From an uncultured Eubacteriales bacterium (lineage in GTDB: Bacteria; Bacillota; Clostridia; Peptostreptococcales; Anaerovoracaceae), in the NCBI GenBank assembly GCA_902797345.1, contig CADBSL010000078.1, positions 1 to 7,343 of the forward strand: a stretch of DNA of 7,343 nt, in the 5' to 3' direction. Numbering within the stretch: the stretch's first letter is position 1; each line of letters starts with the position of its first letter. The notes below the pieces were generated by a model that saw nothing but the letters and a program-made list of their open reading frames with translations, was not told the DNA's origin and searched no databases. The position numbers were made by a program, and so were the translations under genes. Shown one piece after another: positions 6,012 through 7,343 of this stretch.

Positions 6012-7255
6012 TCGAAAATATACGTTTATCATTCCGCGGGATCTTCTCCCACAAACTCCGGTCCTTCCTGACGATCCTGGGGATCATCATCGGCATCGCT
6101 TCCATCATCGCCATCGTCTCCACGATCCAGGGGACCAACGAGCAGATCCAAAAGAACCTGATCGGCTCCGGCGTGAACAATGTGAACATCCAGCTTTCCC
6201 AGGGGGACTGGGCGTACGAATACTACGAAGGGATCCCGGTGGGGATCACCCCGATCTCTGCCGATCAATATCAACAGCTGACTGAGATCCCGGGGGCGGA
6301 GAACGTTTCCCTTTACAACATGCGGCAGGATTACGACGGGGTCTATCACCTGTCCGAGTCCCTGGCCGGAGGCACGGTGTACGGTGTGGATCCGGCCTAT
6401 TTCACCGCCGCCGGGCTCACCACCCGATCCGGTCGGTCCATTTCAGGCCACGACCTGGACACTTTCGCCCGGGTCTGCGTTCTGGATAAAGACAGTTCCC
6501 GTGCCCTCTTCTACGGAGAAGACCCGGTGGGACAGACCATCGAGATCCGGGGCGAACCCTTCACCGTGGTGGGCATAACAGCAGAAAAGCAGGCCTTTGA
6601 GCCTGCCATCTCCTCTATGGAGGATTACTATATGTACTATCAGGACGCCTCCGGGAAGATTTTCGTCCCCCGGACCGTTTGGCCGGTACTGTACCAATAT
6701 GACGAACCGGAAAACGTCATGATCCGGACCTCCGGCACCTCTGCCATGACTTCTGTAGGGAAAGAGGCAGAGAAGATCCTGAACGAGGGAGTCTCTTCCG
6801 ACTCCGAATTCAAGTACAAGGCTCAGGATCTGATGCAGCAGGCGAAGGAGATCCAGCAGCTCAGCCACAGCACCAACACCATGCTAATCTGGATCGCCGG
6901 GATCGCTCTCCTGGTGGGGGGCATCGGTGTCATGAACATCATGCTGGTGTCCGTCACGGAACGGACCTCCGAGATCGGCCTCAAGAAAGCCATCGGCGCA
7001 CCGAAACGGGCCATCATGGTCCAGTTCCTGACGGAAGCGGTGGCCCTGACCTCCTCCGGCGGGGTCCTGGGGGTGATCACCGGGATCATACTGGCCGAGG
7101 TGATCTCCCGGCTCAACGGCACCCCCGTGGCCATCAACTGGATGTCGGTGGTGCTGGCGGTCCTTTTCTCCATGGTCATCGGCATCGTCTTCGGGATGCT
7201 CCCTTCCCGAAAGGCCGCCGATCTGGACCCCATCGAAGCGCTGAGAAGGGATTAA
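6008..7255 (+). CDS. ABC transporter permease, MacB/FtsX type (YknZ-like)
   Basis: This 415-residue permease forms the membrane part of the exporter. It has the MacB layout: transmembrane helix 1 (about 18-40, within SFLTILGIIIGIASIIAIVS), a large extracellular MacB core domain (about 41-288), then three helices at about 290-315, 338-366 and 377-398. Family motifs are clear: ERTSEIGLKKAIGA at 318-331 after helix 2, the cytoplasmic coupling segment, and the C-terminal RKAADLDPIEALRRD. Four helices make it a homodimer working with the ATPase dimer. It lacks a fused ATPase domain, unlike Gram-negative MacB. The start overlaps the adaptor 2 stop (ATGA, 6008-6011), and GGAGG at 5996-6000 is a well-placed ribosome-binding site seven bases away. 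It is last in the operon and followed by a terminator. Substrate unknown; relatives export peptides, antibiotics or toxins. Confidence 0.95.
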   Translation: MIENIRLSFRGIFSHKLRSFLTILGIIIGIASIIAIVSTIQGTNEQIQKNLIGSGVNNVNIQLSQGDWAYEYYEGIPVGITPISADQYQQLTEIPGAENVSLYNMRQDYDGVYHLSESLAGGTVYGVDPAYFTAAGLTTRSGRSISGHDLDTFARVCVLDKDSSRALFYGEDPVGQTIEIRGEPFTVVGITAEKQAFEPAISSMEDYYMYYQDASGKIFVPRTVWPVLYQYDEPENVMIRTSGTSAMTSVGKEAEKILNEGVSSDSEFKYKAQDLMQQAKEIQQLSHSTNTMLIWIAGIALLVGGIGVMNIMLVSVTERTSEIGLKKAIGAPKRAIMVQFLTEAVALTSSGGVLGVITGIILAEVISRLNGTPVAINWMSVVLAVLFSMVIGIVFGMLPSRKAADLDPIEALRRD

Positions 7256-7262
7256 CAGCCAG

Positions 7263-7322
7263 AAGCTGGGAACTGAGAGACGGCAGCTATTTACTGCTGG
7301 CTTCAAGTTTCCAGCTTTTTTG
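7263..7322 (+). terminator. Intrinsic terminator of the export operon, with nested hairpin
   Basis: AAGCTGGGAACT (7263-7274) pairs with AGTTTCCAGCTT (7306-7317) over 12 positions with one G-U pair, running into a T6 tract (7316-7321). The 31-base interior holds a smaller hairpin, CAGC (7284-7287) with GCTG (7296-7299). It starts eight bases after the permease stop. There is no T tract on the other strand, so it looks one-directional. Confidence 0.8.
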
Positions 7323-7343
7323 TTATTCAGCGGGCTCTATTTA

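Overview
The window looks like a chromosomal segment of a low-GC-phylum anaerobe (Firmicutes, most likely class Clostridia). The evidence is strong Shine-Dalgarno sites of the GGAGG type, a YolD-like protein beside a UvrX-type Y-family polymerase, a Gram-positive LexA box, and a butyrate/beta-oxidation type 3-hydroxyacyl-CoA dehydrogenase. Coding DNA is fairly GC-rich and favours CGG, ATC and GAC codons. I cannot name a genus from the sequence alone. All genes are ordinary protein genes. I see no tRNA, rRNA, CRISPR array, insertion sequence or integrase.

Left part, minus strand (1-2392). The N-terminal 102 codons of a 3-hydroxyacyl-CoA dehydrogenase run off the left edge. It has its own promoter, which overlaps the end of the gene upstream of it, and an odd leader in which a hairpin lies between the best ribosome-binding site and the start codon. 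Upstream of it is a two-gene mutagenesis operon: a Y-family translesion DNA polymerase (UvrX/UmuC-like, with a beta-clamp peptide) followed, with an ATGA overlap, by a YolD-like protein. A good LexA (DinR) box at the predicted transcription start makes this an SOS cassette. No UmuD is present.

Middle (2393-2540). A 148-base divergent intergenic region carries two near-consensus promoters back to back, with only 8 bases between their -35 hexamers: a LexA-boxed one for the polymerase (leftward) and a TTGACA/TATAGT one for the export operon (rightward). A 14-base palindrome overlaps the -10 of the rightward promoter.

Right part, plus strand (2541-7255). A compact, translationally coupled four-gene operon encodes a MacAB/YknXYZ-type exporter: HlyD-like adaptor 1, ABC ATPase, HlyD-like adaptor 2, MacB/FtsX-type permease. 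Having two different adaptors for one ATPase/permease pair is unusual, and adaptor 2 carries about 175 extra residues exactly where the coiled-coil hairpin tip should be. The operon ends in an intrinsic terminator with a small internal hairpin. The permease and ATPase would form a mechanotransmission-type ABC pump; the adaptors would sit on its outer face. The substrate cannot be told from the sequence, and no regulator or two-component system is encoded here.
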